This document shows positions 26,081-34,452 of a stretch of DNA of 64,000 nt, piece after piece (the first letter of the stretch is position 1; every line of letters starts with the position of its first letter). The stretch covers positions 543,370-607,369 of the forward strand of contig NZ_WJXZ01000004.1 of assembly GCF_009668025.1 (NCBI RefSeq), read 5' to 3'. The stretch comes from Larkinella terrae (GTDB lineage Bacteria > Bacteroidota > Bacteroidia > Cytophagales > Spirosomataceae). Position numbers and translations under genes: made by a program. The notes beneath the pieces were generated by a model. That model ran no database searches, was not told the DNA's origin, and saw nothing but the letters and a program-made list of their open reading frames with translations.

Positions 26081-28486
26081 TTAATTCTTCGGCGCTCCGC
26101 TCTGCCGCGCCGGGGGTTGCGTCGATTGTCGCTGTTGCTGCATCGGGTTCGGCCCCTGCGCACCGCCACGGCCACCGCCCTGCTGCTTGAACAACTGGAA
26201 ACGCGTCGGTTTTTGCGCCTGACGCGGGAATGAATTATTTTCCGTATCGATGTCGGCAATCTCCTGGAAAGGATCCAGCGTCCACTGCGTCACTTTCTTG
26301 CTGGTGGCAATCACCTTGTTGATCTGCAAGTCGTTGAACCGCCAGATTTCCGCCGGAAAACGAGCCACCGAATCCGTGCCGTCTTCAAACTCCATCCGTA
26401 CGATCACCGGCATCGGCAAACCGCCTTTGTTTTTCAGCGTCAGCGTATAAAAGTTCGTCTTCGAATTCAACGTTTTGCGTTCATCTTCGGTCAACGACGA
26501 CAGGTAATCCTCGTATTTCTTTTTATCCGCATCGGTCACCGCGTACGGATCGTAGCGGTTGTAGAAGTCCTTCATCGTCGAATCCTGCGCCACCACGGTT
26601 TGCGCTTGCGTAGCCGCATCCCGCGTTTTGCTCATGGTTTTAGCTTTTCCGGCGGCTTCGGCGCGCGCCAGCGCTTTTTCAACCTCTGGATTCTGGGTGT
26701 TCAAGGTGTACCAGTCCACTTCCGCCAGATCCTGATCGACGGGCTCGACGCCGTAGAACCAGCCTTTCCAGAACCAGTCCAGATCGACGCCCGAGGCATC
26801 TTCCATTGTCCGGAAGAAATCCGCCGGAGTCGGATTTTTGAAGGCCCATCGGCGCGCGTATTCCTTGAACGCATAGTCGAACAGCTCGCGGCCCATGACG
26901 GTTTCGCGCAGGATGTTCAAGGCCGCAGCGGGTTTGTCATAAGCGTTGGGGCCGAACTGGAGAATATTGTCCGACGAGGTCATGATGGGCGTCAACAGGG
27001 CCGGATCGGACTTCATGTACGGGACAATGCGCTGCGGTTCACCGTAACCGCTCGGAAAGTTATAATCCCACTCTTTTTCGGCCAGATACTGGCAAAAGCT
27101 GTTCAAGCCTTCGTCCATCCAGGTCCACTGCCGCTCGTCGGAATTGACGATCATCGGGAAAAAGTTGTGGCCCACTTCGTGAATAATCACGCCGATCATC
27201 CCGGCTTTGTTGCTTTCGGAGTAGGTGCCGTCGGGTTCGGGCCGACCGCCGTTGAAGCTGATCATCGGGTATTCCATGCCGCCGTAGCGCGTCGCGTGGC
27301 AGGAAATAGCGACCGGATACGGATACTTGAAGGTGCGGTTTCCGTACGAGCGCAGCGTGTGTTCCACCGCCCGGGTCGAATATTGCTCCCAGAGCGGATT
27401 GCCTTCTTTCGAGTAAAACGACATGCTCCAGATTTTGTGTCCATCGCCGTAGACGTCGGTTTGCATGGCGTCCCAGATGAACTTGCGCGACGACGCAAAG
27501 GCGAAATCACGGACGTTATCGGCTTTGTAAATCCAGGTTTTCTTGCCCGACGGTTTTCCTTTTTCGGCGGCCACCGCTTCGTCCTGCGTGACAATTTTGA
27601 CCGGCGTTTTCGACATCGACGCTTTCTGCATCCGCTGCGTCTGGGCCGCAGTTAATACCTGCCTGTAATTCTGGCACTCGCCCGTCGCGCCCACAATGTG
27701 GTCGTTCGGAACCGTAATGGCGACTTTGTAATTCCCGAAAATCAGCGTGAATTCGCCTTGCCCCAGAAACTGTTTGTTCTGCCAGCCGTTGACGTCGTCG
27801 TAGGCGCATAAGCGCGGAAACCAGTGCGCAATGAAGTAGTTCCGGTTGCCATCGGCCGGGAAATATTCAAAACCGCTACGGCCATAATAGGCGGTAATGT
27901 TGTAATTCCAGTCGACGCCGAAAGCGAAATTCTGACCCGGTTTTAGGGGCACGGGCAGATCCACCCGCATCATGGTTCCGTTGATGGTATACTTCAGCGG
28001 TTTTCCGGCCGCATCCCGAACGGCGGTTATTTTATGACCATACTCTTTTTTGGGGTCGACTTCGGCACCGGGTTCGGAATTGTTGAGGTTGTGCAGGCGG
28101 GTCAGGCTGGTTCCGGTGGCCGAAACCGCCGATTGGGTGCTTAAATTCGCCGTTGAATTCTTCTCAAACAGGTTCTGGTCCAGTTGCAGCCAGATGTATT
28201 TCAGCGCATCGGGCGAGTTGTTGAAATACGTAACGGTTTCCGACCCGATAATTTTCTGGTTGGCGTCGTCGAGTTCGACTTTGATATCGTAATCGGCCCG
28301 GTTCTGGAAGAAATCCCGGCCCGGCGATCCCGAAGCTGTGCGGAACGTGTTCGGCGTGGGCAGTTGGGGGCCTAATTGTTCAAACCGGTCGTTGGCCTTG
28401 TAGCGAACCGTTGAAGGAGACTGGGCCTGGATTTGCACGGATAAGTACACAAATACCACCGCCAGAGCAGGCATTTTGAGAGCCAT
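26081..28486 (-). CDS. Secreted M1-family zinc metallopeptidase
   Basis: 801 residues with a signal peptide (about 1-22, ending VQIQAQ). The M1 aminopeptidase elements are present: exopeptidase motif GGMEYPM (about 400), zinc site HEVGH (about 432) and the third ligand Glu in WMDEGLNSF 18-20 residues later. The order is N-terminal beta-domain, catalytic domain, then a C-terminal region. The last 40 residues are Gln/Gly/Pro-rich low complexity. It probably degrades peptides in the periplasm or at the cell surface. The gene stands alone between two divergent or convergent neighbours; a second M1 domain occurs as a permease fusion at 57030-60560. Confidence 0.9.
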   Translation of the reverse strand: MALKMPALAVVFVYLSVQIQAQSPSTVRYKANDRFEQLGPQLPTPNTFRTASGSPGRDFFQNRADYDIKVELDDANQKIIGSETVTYFNNSPDALKYIWLQLDQNLFEKNSTANLSTQSAVSATGTSLTRLHNLNNSEPGAEVDPKKEYGHKITAVRDAAGKPLKYTINGTMMRVDLPVPLKPGQNFAFGVDWNYNITAYYGRSGFEYFPADGNRNYFIAHWFPRLCAYDDVNGWQNKQFLGQGEFTLIFGNYKVAITVPNDHIVGATGECQNYRQVLTAAQTQRMQKASMSKTPVKIVTQDEAVAAEKGKPSGKKTWIYKADNVRDFAFASSRKFIWDAMQTDVYGDGHKIWSMSFYSKEGNPLWEQYSTRAVEHTLRSYGNRTFKYPYPVAISCHATRYGGMEYPMISFNGGRPEPDGTYSESNKAGMIGVIIHEVGHNFFPMIVNSDERQWTWMDEGLNSFCQYLAEKEWDYNFPSGYGEPQRIVPYMKSDPALLTPIMTSSDNILQFGPNAYDKPAAALNILRETVMGRELFDYAFKEYARRWAFKNPTPADFFRTMEDASGVDLDWFWKGWFYGVEPVDQDLAEVDWYTLNTQNPEVEKALARAEAAGKAKTMSKTRDAATQAQTVVAQDSTMKDFYNRYDPYAVTDADKKKYEDYLSSLTEDERKTLNSKTNFYTLTLKNKGGLPMPVIVRMEFEDGTDSVARFPAEIWRFNDLQINKVIATSKKVTQWTLDPFQEIADIDTENNSFPRQAQKPTRFQLFKQQGGGRGGAQGPNPMQQQRQSTQPPARQSGAPKN

Positions 28487-28667
28487 AGATTGATGAAGCT
28501 TTTTGGAAAGTGAACGCTAAAGATAACGTGAAAGCCGAATTACCCCAAATTTTCAGACACGATTGCGCGCAGGGAGACGGTTTTTGGAAAGTATTAATTT
28601 CCCTTTCCAACCTTTTTTCTGCTTTTCGGCACTTTAGCCTAAACGTTCACCCAACCAAGCCAACTGT

Positions 28668-29237
28668 TTGACCTTTACACCCGATACTACGGAAACGGAA
28701 CTCGTTGACTTCTGTCTGCGACGGGATCGGCCTGTGGAGCAGCGAATGGCGCAACGGTGGTTGTATGAGCGGTATAAACGAGCGATGTTTTCGGTGGCGC
28801 TGCGCACTCTGAACGACTATGACCACGCCAATGATGCGCTGCAGGATGCGTTCGTGGAAGTGTTCCGCCATCTGGATTCGTTCCGGTTTCAGTCGACGCT
28901 GGGGGCCTGGATCAAGACTATTGTGGTTCGGCAGGCGCTGCGGAAACGACAACTGGAATGGCGGTTTGAAACCATCGACGAACACCTGCACGACCGACCC
29001 CTTGAAGTACCGGACTTTATCACCGGTGCGGTTTTGGATGCCGCGATCCGGTCGTTGCCCGACGGAGCGCGGGCGGTTTTTGTCCTGGCCGAAGTGGAAG
29101 GATACAAGCACCACGAAATTGCCGCCATGCTGAATATTTCGGAAGGAACGTCCAAATCGCAGGTCAGTTACGCCCGGAAATTATTGCGGAAAAAGTTGTC
29201 TGAACCGCCGGGCGGCCCCGGGGATTACACGGATTAG
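28668..29237 (+). CDS. ECF-type RNA polymerase sigma factor (TTG start)
   Basis: 189 residues beginning at a TTG; the frame is open upstream only to a stop at 28635 and has no ATG or GTG there, and the first internal ATG (28746) would cut into sigma region 2. Region 2 runs from about residue 12 to 75 (RWLYERYKRAMFSVALRTLN then DALQDAFVEVFRHL). Region 4 runs from about 122 to 180 (LPDGARAVFVLAEVEGYKHH then EIAAMLNISEGTSKSQVSYA). The gene is followed 33 bases later by a membrane protein of anti-sigma type and then a DUF4097 protein, making a cell-envelope signalling operon likely. The weak start may keep expression low. Confidence 0.9.
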   Translation: MTFTPDTTETELVDFCLRRDRPVEQRMAQRWLYERYKRAMFSVALRTLNDYDHANDALQDAFVEVFRHLDSFRFQSTLGAWIKTIVVRQALRKRQLEWRFETIDEHLHDRPLEVPDFITGAVLDAAIRSLPDGARAVFVLAEVEGYKHHEIAAMLNISEGTSKSQVSYARKLLRKKLSEPPGGPGDYTD

Positions 29238-29270
29238 GAGATTAAGAGGAACAACAGGAAATATACGTAG

Positions 29271-29870
29271 ATGGATTGGTCCAGAGCCATACAAAACTTG
29301 CCTGAGCACGAACCCCGACCCGATCTCTGGGATCGGATCGACGCTGATCTGCGGGCGGATGCGGTGATCGACCGGACGTTGGACGACTTGCCGGTTTTTG
29401 AGCCTCAGGATGATGCCTGGGAGCAGATTGCCGGGCGTTTGGAAAAACCGGTAGTTCGACCTTTGTGGCCGCGTTCGTTCCGGTGGATTGCCGCAGCCGC
29501 CGTCGTTGCGTTGGTCGCGGGCATCTGGGCGGTTTGGCAACCGGTTTCGGATGAAAAAGTGACCATTGCCTACGCGACCGAAACCGTCGAAACGGAATGG
29601 GCAGCGACGCCGGAACCGCTGCCGTCTTCCACTGATCAGAAAGTGGAAACCTTTATCAATGAGCAGTGTGCGCAGCAAATCGTGGTGTGCCAGAAACCGG
29701 AAGTGAAGGAATTGAAGCAGCAGCTCCGCGAATTGAGCAACCGAAAAATGGCCGTCGAACAGGAATTGCTGGTTTTTGGCAACGATCCGGCGCTGGTACA
29801 GGCGCAAATCAAAATTGAAAACGAACGAGCTGAGGTCACCAAAGAACTGGTCCGAATTTTACGCATATGA
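29271..29870 (+). CDS. Probable membrane-anchored anti-sigma factor with duplicated N-terminal motif
   Basis: 199 residues. The cytoplasmic N-terminus contains a duplicated motif, LPxxEPxxDxWxxIxxxL, at residues 10-27 and 40-57, of the type found in Bacteroidota anti-sigma proteins. One membrane helix spans about 71-89 (WIAAAAVVALVAGIWAVW). The extracytoplasmic part is acidic, then a coiled coil from about 144 to the end (KELKQQLRELSNRKMAVEQE). Position after the ECF sigma gene and topology support the role. The start of the next gene overlaps its stop by four bases, so translation is coupled. No zinc-binding anti-sigma motif is seen. Confidence 0.78.
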   Translation: MDWSRAIQNLPEHEPRPDLWDRIDADLRADAVIDRTLDDLPVFEPQDDAWEQIAGRLEKPVVRPLWPRSFRWIAAAAVVALVAGIWAVWQPVSDEKVTIAYATETVETEWAATPEPLPSSTDQKVETFINEQCAQQIVVCQKPEVKELKQQLRELSNRKMAVEQELLVFGNDPALVQAQIKIENERAEVTKELVRILRI

Positions 29871-30769
29871 GAACATTGTTTTTTCTACTGGCTTTCGTAA
29901 CCCTTTCGGCATTTGCCGCTGCGCAAACCCGGCTGCAGGTGGTAACGAAAACCGTGGAAAAAGAACTGACCTACAGCACCGGCCAGCGCGTGAACCTGAC
30001 GGCCCAGAAAGCCGACATCACGATCAAGGGCTGGAATAAATCAACGGTTCTGGTGCGGCTGAAACTGATTGCCAAACACCCCGAGCGCGAGGTGGCCGAA
30101 CGCGAACTGGGGTATCTTAACTACGACATTCAAACCCGCAACAACGTTATCGACCTGTCCAACCGCTTCACGATTCCGCAGCGGGCGGGCGCGATCAAAG
30201 GAAATCTGAAGGCGGTTTATGAAGTCTGGGTGCCAACGCGTTGCCCGGTTTCGGTCCGCAATACGTTCGGCGATGTCAGCCTCAGCGATCTAGCCAGCGA
30301 AGCCAGCATTCAGCTGGAATTCGGAAAGTTGTCGGTTGCCAATCTGAGCGGAAAAACGACGGTTATCTCGGATTACGGCGACATCGACGCCAGCGAATTA
30401 AGCGGTTTTTTCACAATCAAAGCCGAAAAAGCCGACATCACGCTCCGCGAGCTAAGTGGCAGCGGCACCATCCAGAGTCGCTACGGCAAACTGTCGATTC
30501 AGCCCGACGCCAGCCTGACCAGCCTGAGCGTTCAGGCCGCCCGCACCGAAGTTTTCCTGTATCCCAAACGCCTGGACGATTTTCAGTATGAGGTGGAGAC
30601 GACCAACGCGATCATCCGCGTCCCGGATGCTTACGGCGATTCGTTAGATGCGAATAAACGGCGGTTTACCTATTCGGCTTCGTCGCATAAACCGACTCTT
30701 TTAATTAAGAATTCGTACAGTCCGGTGGTGATTCAACTGGCCGCCGGTGGAATCACCCTGGCAAAATAA
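29867..30769 (+). CDS. DUF4097-type beta-repeat secreted protein
   Basis: 300 residues with a signal peptide (1-20, MRTLFFLLAFVTLSAFAAAQ). The body alternates short beta strands typical of DUF4097 beta-helix proteins: TAQKADITIKGWNKSTVLVR, then VRNTFGDVSLSDL, ISDYGDIDASEL and IQSRYGKLSIQP, where YGD/FGD turns recur. The ATG overlaps the anti-sigma stop (ATGA). In Bacteroidota, DUF4097 proteins frequently follow an ECF sigma/anti-sigma pair, and they may sense or coat the envelope. The function is not established. Confidence 0.82.
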   Translation: MRTLFFLLAFVTLSAFAAAQTRLQVVTKTVEKELTYSTGQRVNLTAQKADITIKGWNKSTVLVRLKLIAKHPEREVAERELGYLNYDIQTRNNVIDLSNRFTIPQRAGAIKGNLKAVYEVWVPTRCPVSVRNTFGDVSLSDLASEASIQLEFGKLSVANLSGKTTVISDYGDIDASELSGFFTIKAEKADITLRELSGSGTIQSRYGKLSIQPDASLTSLSVQAARTEVFLYPKRLDDFQYEVETTNAIIRVPDAYGDSLDANKRRFTYSASSHKPTLLIKNSYSPVVIQLAAGGITLAK

Positions 30770-30807
30770 ACAGAAATCTATTCCTAAAAATTTGAAAAGA
30801 GACGGCT

Positions 30808-31560
30808 ATGAAATACATCATTTTTACGCTTTTATCTTTCTTAAGTGCCTATAACCTGTGTGCACAATCGGCTGATGATCCAAAGGTTACCTACTCGCAG
30901 GAAGAATGTCAGTTGACGACCAGTGAATTTCAACGGTTCATTTGCTACGTAACACGGGCGAATGTGGAAGAGAAGACTTTGTTGAAGATAGGTGTTCGGC
31001 CCAATTCGTTTGTTCCCTTTTCCAACGATAACCGAAATTCTCAATTAGGGCTTAATCTGGAAATCATGGCTGAACATAAAGTTCATCCCTCGTTTTCTAT
31101 CCTTGCCGGCGTGGATTATAATGTTCTTTACACAAGGTTGAAAGCTTATGGAACGCCGGATTGGGACTTTAGCCAGCAAATAAGTGCCAAAATTGGAACG
31201 CGTTATTATTACGGTATGGCCCGGCGTATTCGGGAAGGGAAATCTGCCAATAATTTTTCGGGAAATTACATTGGATTGCAAGCCAGTCGTCCGGTGTCGA
31301 ACTACTATAAAGGTCGTCATTTCGATTTCCAGACCTCAAAATTTATCAATACCAAACACGTTTCGCGCCTGTTTGAATTGGATCAACCGGCCCTGGATTT
31401 GCTATGGGGTTTCCAGCGTCGATTAGGACGTTTAGGCTATGTCGATATCAATGCTGGCCCCCGGTTGACGCGCTATAGTGGAAGATATAACGGTCCTTTA
31501 TATAATGCTACTTATCGGGTATCTTTTCAATTTAATGCTTTGATTGGATTAGGGTGGTAG
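30808..31560 (+). CDS. Outer-membrane beta-barrel-like protein, paralog A
   Basis: 250 residues with a signal peptide (about 1-20, ending NLCAQ). I do not recognise the family. Alternating hydrophobic strands and a C-terminal LIGLGW (terminal Trp) fit a small outer-membrane barrel. Segments TRANVEEKTLLKIG, RYYYGMARRIREGKSANNF and GFQRRLGRLGYVDINAGP recur almost unchanged in the protein at 32214-33020. It begins 38 bases after the DUF4097 gene and is probably in the same transcript. The DNA is more AT-rich than the surrounding genes. The invariant YYGMA-RIREGKSANNFSGNY block looks functional, perhaps a surface loop or binding site. Confidence 0.7.
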   Translation: MKYIIFTLLSFLSAYNLCAQSADDPKVTYSQEECQLTTSEFQRFICYVTRANVEEKTLLKIGVRPNSFVPFSNDNRNSQLGLNLEIMAEHKVHPSFSILAGVDYNVLYTRLKAYGTPDWDFSQQISAKIGTRYYYGMARRIREGKSANNFSGNYIGLQASRPVSNYYKGRHFDFQTSKFINTKHVSRLFELDQPALDLLWGFQRRLGRLGYVDINAGPRLTRYSGRYNGPLYNATYRVSFQFNALIGLGW

Positions 31561-31602
31561 TTTCAAAACTATTTTATAATCTGATCGTAAAATCGACTAG
31601 TT

Positions 31603-32172
31603 ATGAAAGGTAATGTATTGGTTTATAGTACTATAATCAAATTGTGTACAGGTGTTTTTCTGCTTCTGGATGGTTGTAGAAGAGAGGAAGAATACCGCAC
31701 TCCACGCCCATTCGAAATTGTAGGAAGCTGGACGGCATCAGGGCCTAGTTATGAATCAGGAGGATTACCTCCGACAAGTGCGCAATTAGCAAATTTTAAA
31801 GGGCTGGAAGCAGGTACTTATACATTTCATGCCGATCAAACGTATAGCAAACGCTCCACGGATTCCGTCGTATCAGCCAACACGATTTTAGTTAAGCTGG
31901 AAAAGGGCAACTATCGACTATCCGGTGATACACTGATACTTACTACCACCAACAACCCGCGTCAAACGCCCCTGAATACCTACTACAATTGCTATTTGAA
32001 GACAGGGAACGATGATCCTTTATCACTGCAAACTCTCAGGATTCGCACGACGAAGGAGCTTCTCTTAAAATCACTCGATGAACAAGTTCAGGCGGACCCC
32101 CTGGTACAACAAAATCGAGCCTTTTTGAATGCACGCGATATGTTCAAAATAAACCAGACATTACAGCGATAG
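31603..32172 (+). CDS. Unrecognised small lipoprotein between two paralogs
   Basis: 189 residues. The N-terminal hydrophobic stretch ends LLLDGC at residue 25, an imperfect lipobox, followed by RREEEYRTP. The rest contains FEIVGSWTAS and ADQTYSKRSTDSV, recalling lipocalin-like domains that begin with a GxW motif, but the match is too weak to call. It is sandwiched between two paralogous barrel-like genes 42 bases after the first and 41 before the second. AT-rich DNA (21 G+C in 31621-31680). The function is unknown. Confidence 0.6.
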   Translation: MKGNVLVYSTIIKLCTGVFLLLDGCRREEEYRTPRPFEIVGSWTASGPSYESGGLPPTSAQLANFKGLEAGTYTFHADQTYSKRSTDSVVSANTILVKLEKGNYRLSGDTLILTTTNNPRQTPLNTYYNCYLKTGNDDPLSLQTLRIRTTKELLLKSLDEQVQADPLVQQNRAFLNARDMFKINQTLQR

Positions 32173-32213
32173 TGGTCAATTACATATCAAACTCCTAGCT
32201 TGTTGTCTTCCTG

Positions 32214-33020
32214 ATGCTTATGAAAACTATATCCATGACCATTCTCTTCTTCCTAACCGGTTTCTTGTCCATTCACGCCCAGCAAACCACCTATTCGCAG
32301 GAAGACAGCACTGTTACAGTGAGCGAATTAAAGCGGGTTTACCGGTACATCACGCGGGCCAATGTGGAAGAGAAAACGCTTTTCAAACTGGGATTCTGGC
32401 CCAACGCTGGAGACCGGGATTATACAGTAAGACCGAATTTTCGGATTGGTCTGAATGCCGATGCATCAGTCGAACGAAAAATAACGCCCTCTTTTTCGGT
32501 ACTGGCGGGTTTTGATTTGGTGCTTCGGTATAATCGGTTCAATCAATTTAAAGTCCCCTTTAACAGTTCATTTAATAGTTACGAGGACACTGACAAAATT
32601 TTCCGTGGGTTCGTTTACGCGAAACTGGGAACCCGGTTTTACTACGGCATGGCAAAACGAATTCGGGAAGGGAAATCAGCCAATAATTTTTCGGGAAATT
32701 ACGTCGGGCTGCAATTTACCAAAGCACTTTCGGTTCGGGTTATTCAACACTTTTATGATACCAAAACCGGCCAGTCCGTACGTACGGACAACGATGATCT
32801 TGCTTATGCGTATAATGCTCCGCTGGTTTCGGCCATGTGGGGAATGCAACGGCGGTTGGGTCGCCAGGGATTTGTTGATATCAATGCCGGACCGGAAGTT
32901 ACCTTTCCAAGACGTATGAAAGATCCTTATTTGCTGGGCCACGCATTTGAATTTTACAAAAATAATTACCAGCCCAGTCTTACGCTTCGCGTCAACGCGG
33001 TTATCGGGTTGGGCTGGTAA
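32214..33020 (+). CDS. Outer-membrane beta-barrel-like protein, paralog B
   Basis: 268 residues (266 if the second ATG at 32220, followed by KTISMTILFFL, is used). The signal peptide ends about residue 24 (IHAQQTTYSQ). It is the paralog of the protein at 30808-31560: TRANVEEKTLFKLG, FYYGMAKRIREGKSANNFSG, MQRRLGRQGFVDINAGPE and a VIGLGW end with terminal Trp. Divergence is greatest in the loops between these blocks. Conservation of the RIREGKSANNFSGNY block is visible at the DNA level as well. The gene ends 14 bases before a strong terminator hairpin. The cellular role is unknown. Confidence 0.7.
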   Translation: MLMKTISMTILFFLTGFLSIHAQQTTYSQEDSTVTVSELKRVYRYITRANVEEKTLFKLGFWPNAGDRDYTVRPNFRIGLNADASVERKITPSFSVLAGFDLVLRYNRFNQFKVPFNSSFNSYEDTDKIFRGFVYAKLGTRFYYGMAKRIREGKSANNFSGNYVGLQFTKALSVRVIQHFYDTKTGQSVRTDNDDLAYAYNAPLVSAMWGMQRRLGRQGFVDINAGPEVTFPRRMKDPYLLGHAFEFYKNNYQPSLTLRVNAVIGLGW

Positions 33021-33033
33021 TTGAGTGATTTTC

Positions 33034-33070
33034 ATTCCGACCGGTTTTCAGCTTGAAAACCGGTCGGAAT
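33034..33070. terminator. Bidirectional terminator, 16-bp perfect stem
   Basis: ATTCCGACCGGTTTTC and its exact complement (33034-33049, 33055-33070) around the 5-base loop AGCTT, followed by AAATCTTTTT. It closes the sigma/DUF4097/barrel cluster and the convergent susD transcript. Confidence 0.85.
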
Positions 33071-33084
33071 AAATCTTTTTCGCA

Positions 33085-34389
33085 TCAAATCGCCGGATCG
33101 GCCGGGGTGCTGGGGTTCGTAAGCCGTTCCTGATCGGGATACGGATAGAAATTCCGGTTTCGTTCGGTCAGGTTGGTCGGCGGGGCGGGGCGGCCAAACC
33201 GGCGGCTGTCTTCGAGCCGCAGGCCGGTCAGGAACAATTCGGTTCCGCGTTGTTTGTAAATTTCCGTCAACAAAGCCTCGGATGTAACCGCTCCGGCGTA
33301 GGCCGCCAGGCCGGGGTAGATGCCAAACGGATCACCGGTTTTTTGCGTCCGAACGGCGTTGATGTCGGCCACGGCTGCGTTCAGGTCGCCATTGCTGCGG
33401 ACCAGCGCTTCCGCCCGAATCAGCCGCACTTCGTCGGGCATATACACCGGAATGGGCCGGTCAATGGCGTCAAAAAATCCCTTGAGCGTTTTCAGGGCTT
33501 CGCCGTTGACGGCTTTATCCGGTGTGGTCAGGTAAAACGCCAGCCGACCGTCACCCGCTTCGAGCAGGTTGGCGGGTAAGCCCAGGGTTGCGCGGGGCGC
33601 GTAATTCGCCGAAATCTGTACCTGCTGGTAAATCGGATTCGGGCTTTGCGTATTGTACACAAATTGCGAGCGGGCCGTCAGATTCACCGCGTTGGCAGCC
33701 GTGAGAGCCGCCGGATAATTGCCAGCCGCCAGATTATACCGCGCCCGGTACGCCTGAATGGTGTTGACCAGATCGAAATCAGCACCCGTCACCTGACTCG
33801 TAAAAGTCGCCGATGGGGCATTCGTAGCCACGAGCGAAGCCGCTTCGTCCAGCAGTCGGATCGCTTCAGCCAGGGCAGCTTTTCGGTCGGAAAACGTAAC
33901 GGCAGCTCCGTTTTTGTTGGTTTGCAGCGGCAGTTGCACAAACGCCGTGGCGAGTCCGCCGAGGGCCATCGCCTTGAACAGGTTGGCGTGGGCGACGATT
34001 CCACTGCGCAGGGCAGGTTCGTTGGCTAAAACCGTCGGTGCGTTGGCCAGAATATCCTCTGCCATGCCCATCACCCGCAGCATCCGCAGCCAGAGGCTCA
34101 GGACGTTTCCGTTGAACGTCGGCAGGCCCGTGCCGCCCGCTTCCAGCTCCAGAATGTTCGTAAAGGTCGTAATGCCCTTGATTTCGCGGGTCGTGGTGCC
34201 GGGGGCCAGCAGCAGCGATTCGAGCGCGGAGGTCGAATAAAACTGCCGCATGCCGATGCTAAGCGTAATCATGCCGTCGCGGGTGCTCAGCACCTGCGCG
34301 TCGGTGGGGCCGTTGGGATTGGTAATGTCGAGTTTACAGCCCGCCAGCAGCAGAAAAGCGAGAAAAATTAAAAATCGTGTTGGCTTCAT
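33085..34389 (-). CDS. SusD/RagB-family nutrient-binding outer-membrane lipoprotein
   Basis: 434 residues. A lipoprotein leader with LLLAGC (Cys18) is followed by the SusD pattern: KLDITNPNGPTDAQVLST near the N-terminus, helical repeats in the middle, and the C-terminal RRFGRPAPPTNLTERNRNFY and DQERLTNPST. It is shorter than most SusD proteins, as in the more divergent SusD-like groups. Encoded 63 bases after susC on the same strand, so it would be the surface lid for that TonB-dependent transporter. The nutrient is unknown and no glycoside hydrolase is adjacent. Confidence 0.88.
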   Translation of the reverse strand: MKPTRFLIFLAFLLLAGCKLDITNPNGPTDAQVLSTRDGMITLSIGMRQFYSTSALESLLLAPGTTTREIKGITTFTNILELEAGGTGLPTFNGNVLSLWLRMLRVMGMAEDILANAPTVLANEPALRSGIVAHANLFKAMALGGLATAFVQLPLQTNKNGAAVTFSDRKAALAEAIRLLDEAASLVATNAPSATFTSQVTGADFDLVNTIQAYRARYNLAAGNYPAALTAANAVNLTARSQFVYNTQSPNPIYQQVQISANYAPRATLGLPANLLEAGDGRLAFYLTTPDKAVNGEALKTLKGFFDAIDRPIPVYMPDEVRLIRAEALVRSNGDLNAAVADINAVRTQKTGDPFGIYPGLAAYAGAVTSEALLTEIYKQRGTELFLTGLRLEDSRRFGRPAPPTNLTERNRNFYPYPDQERLTNPSTPADPAI

Positions 34390-34452
34390 ATCAAATGGGT
34401 TGGAAAAAACAGGAGTTAGCCGAAACTGCTCCCGGTTTGCCGGATAAAATCA

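Noticed and set aside
26600..27655. A 351-codon open frame on the + strand
   Set aside because: It is antisense to the clearly homologous M1 peptidase and has Arg/Gly/Val/Phe-rich, family-less composition.
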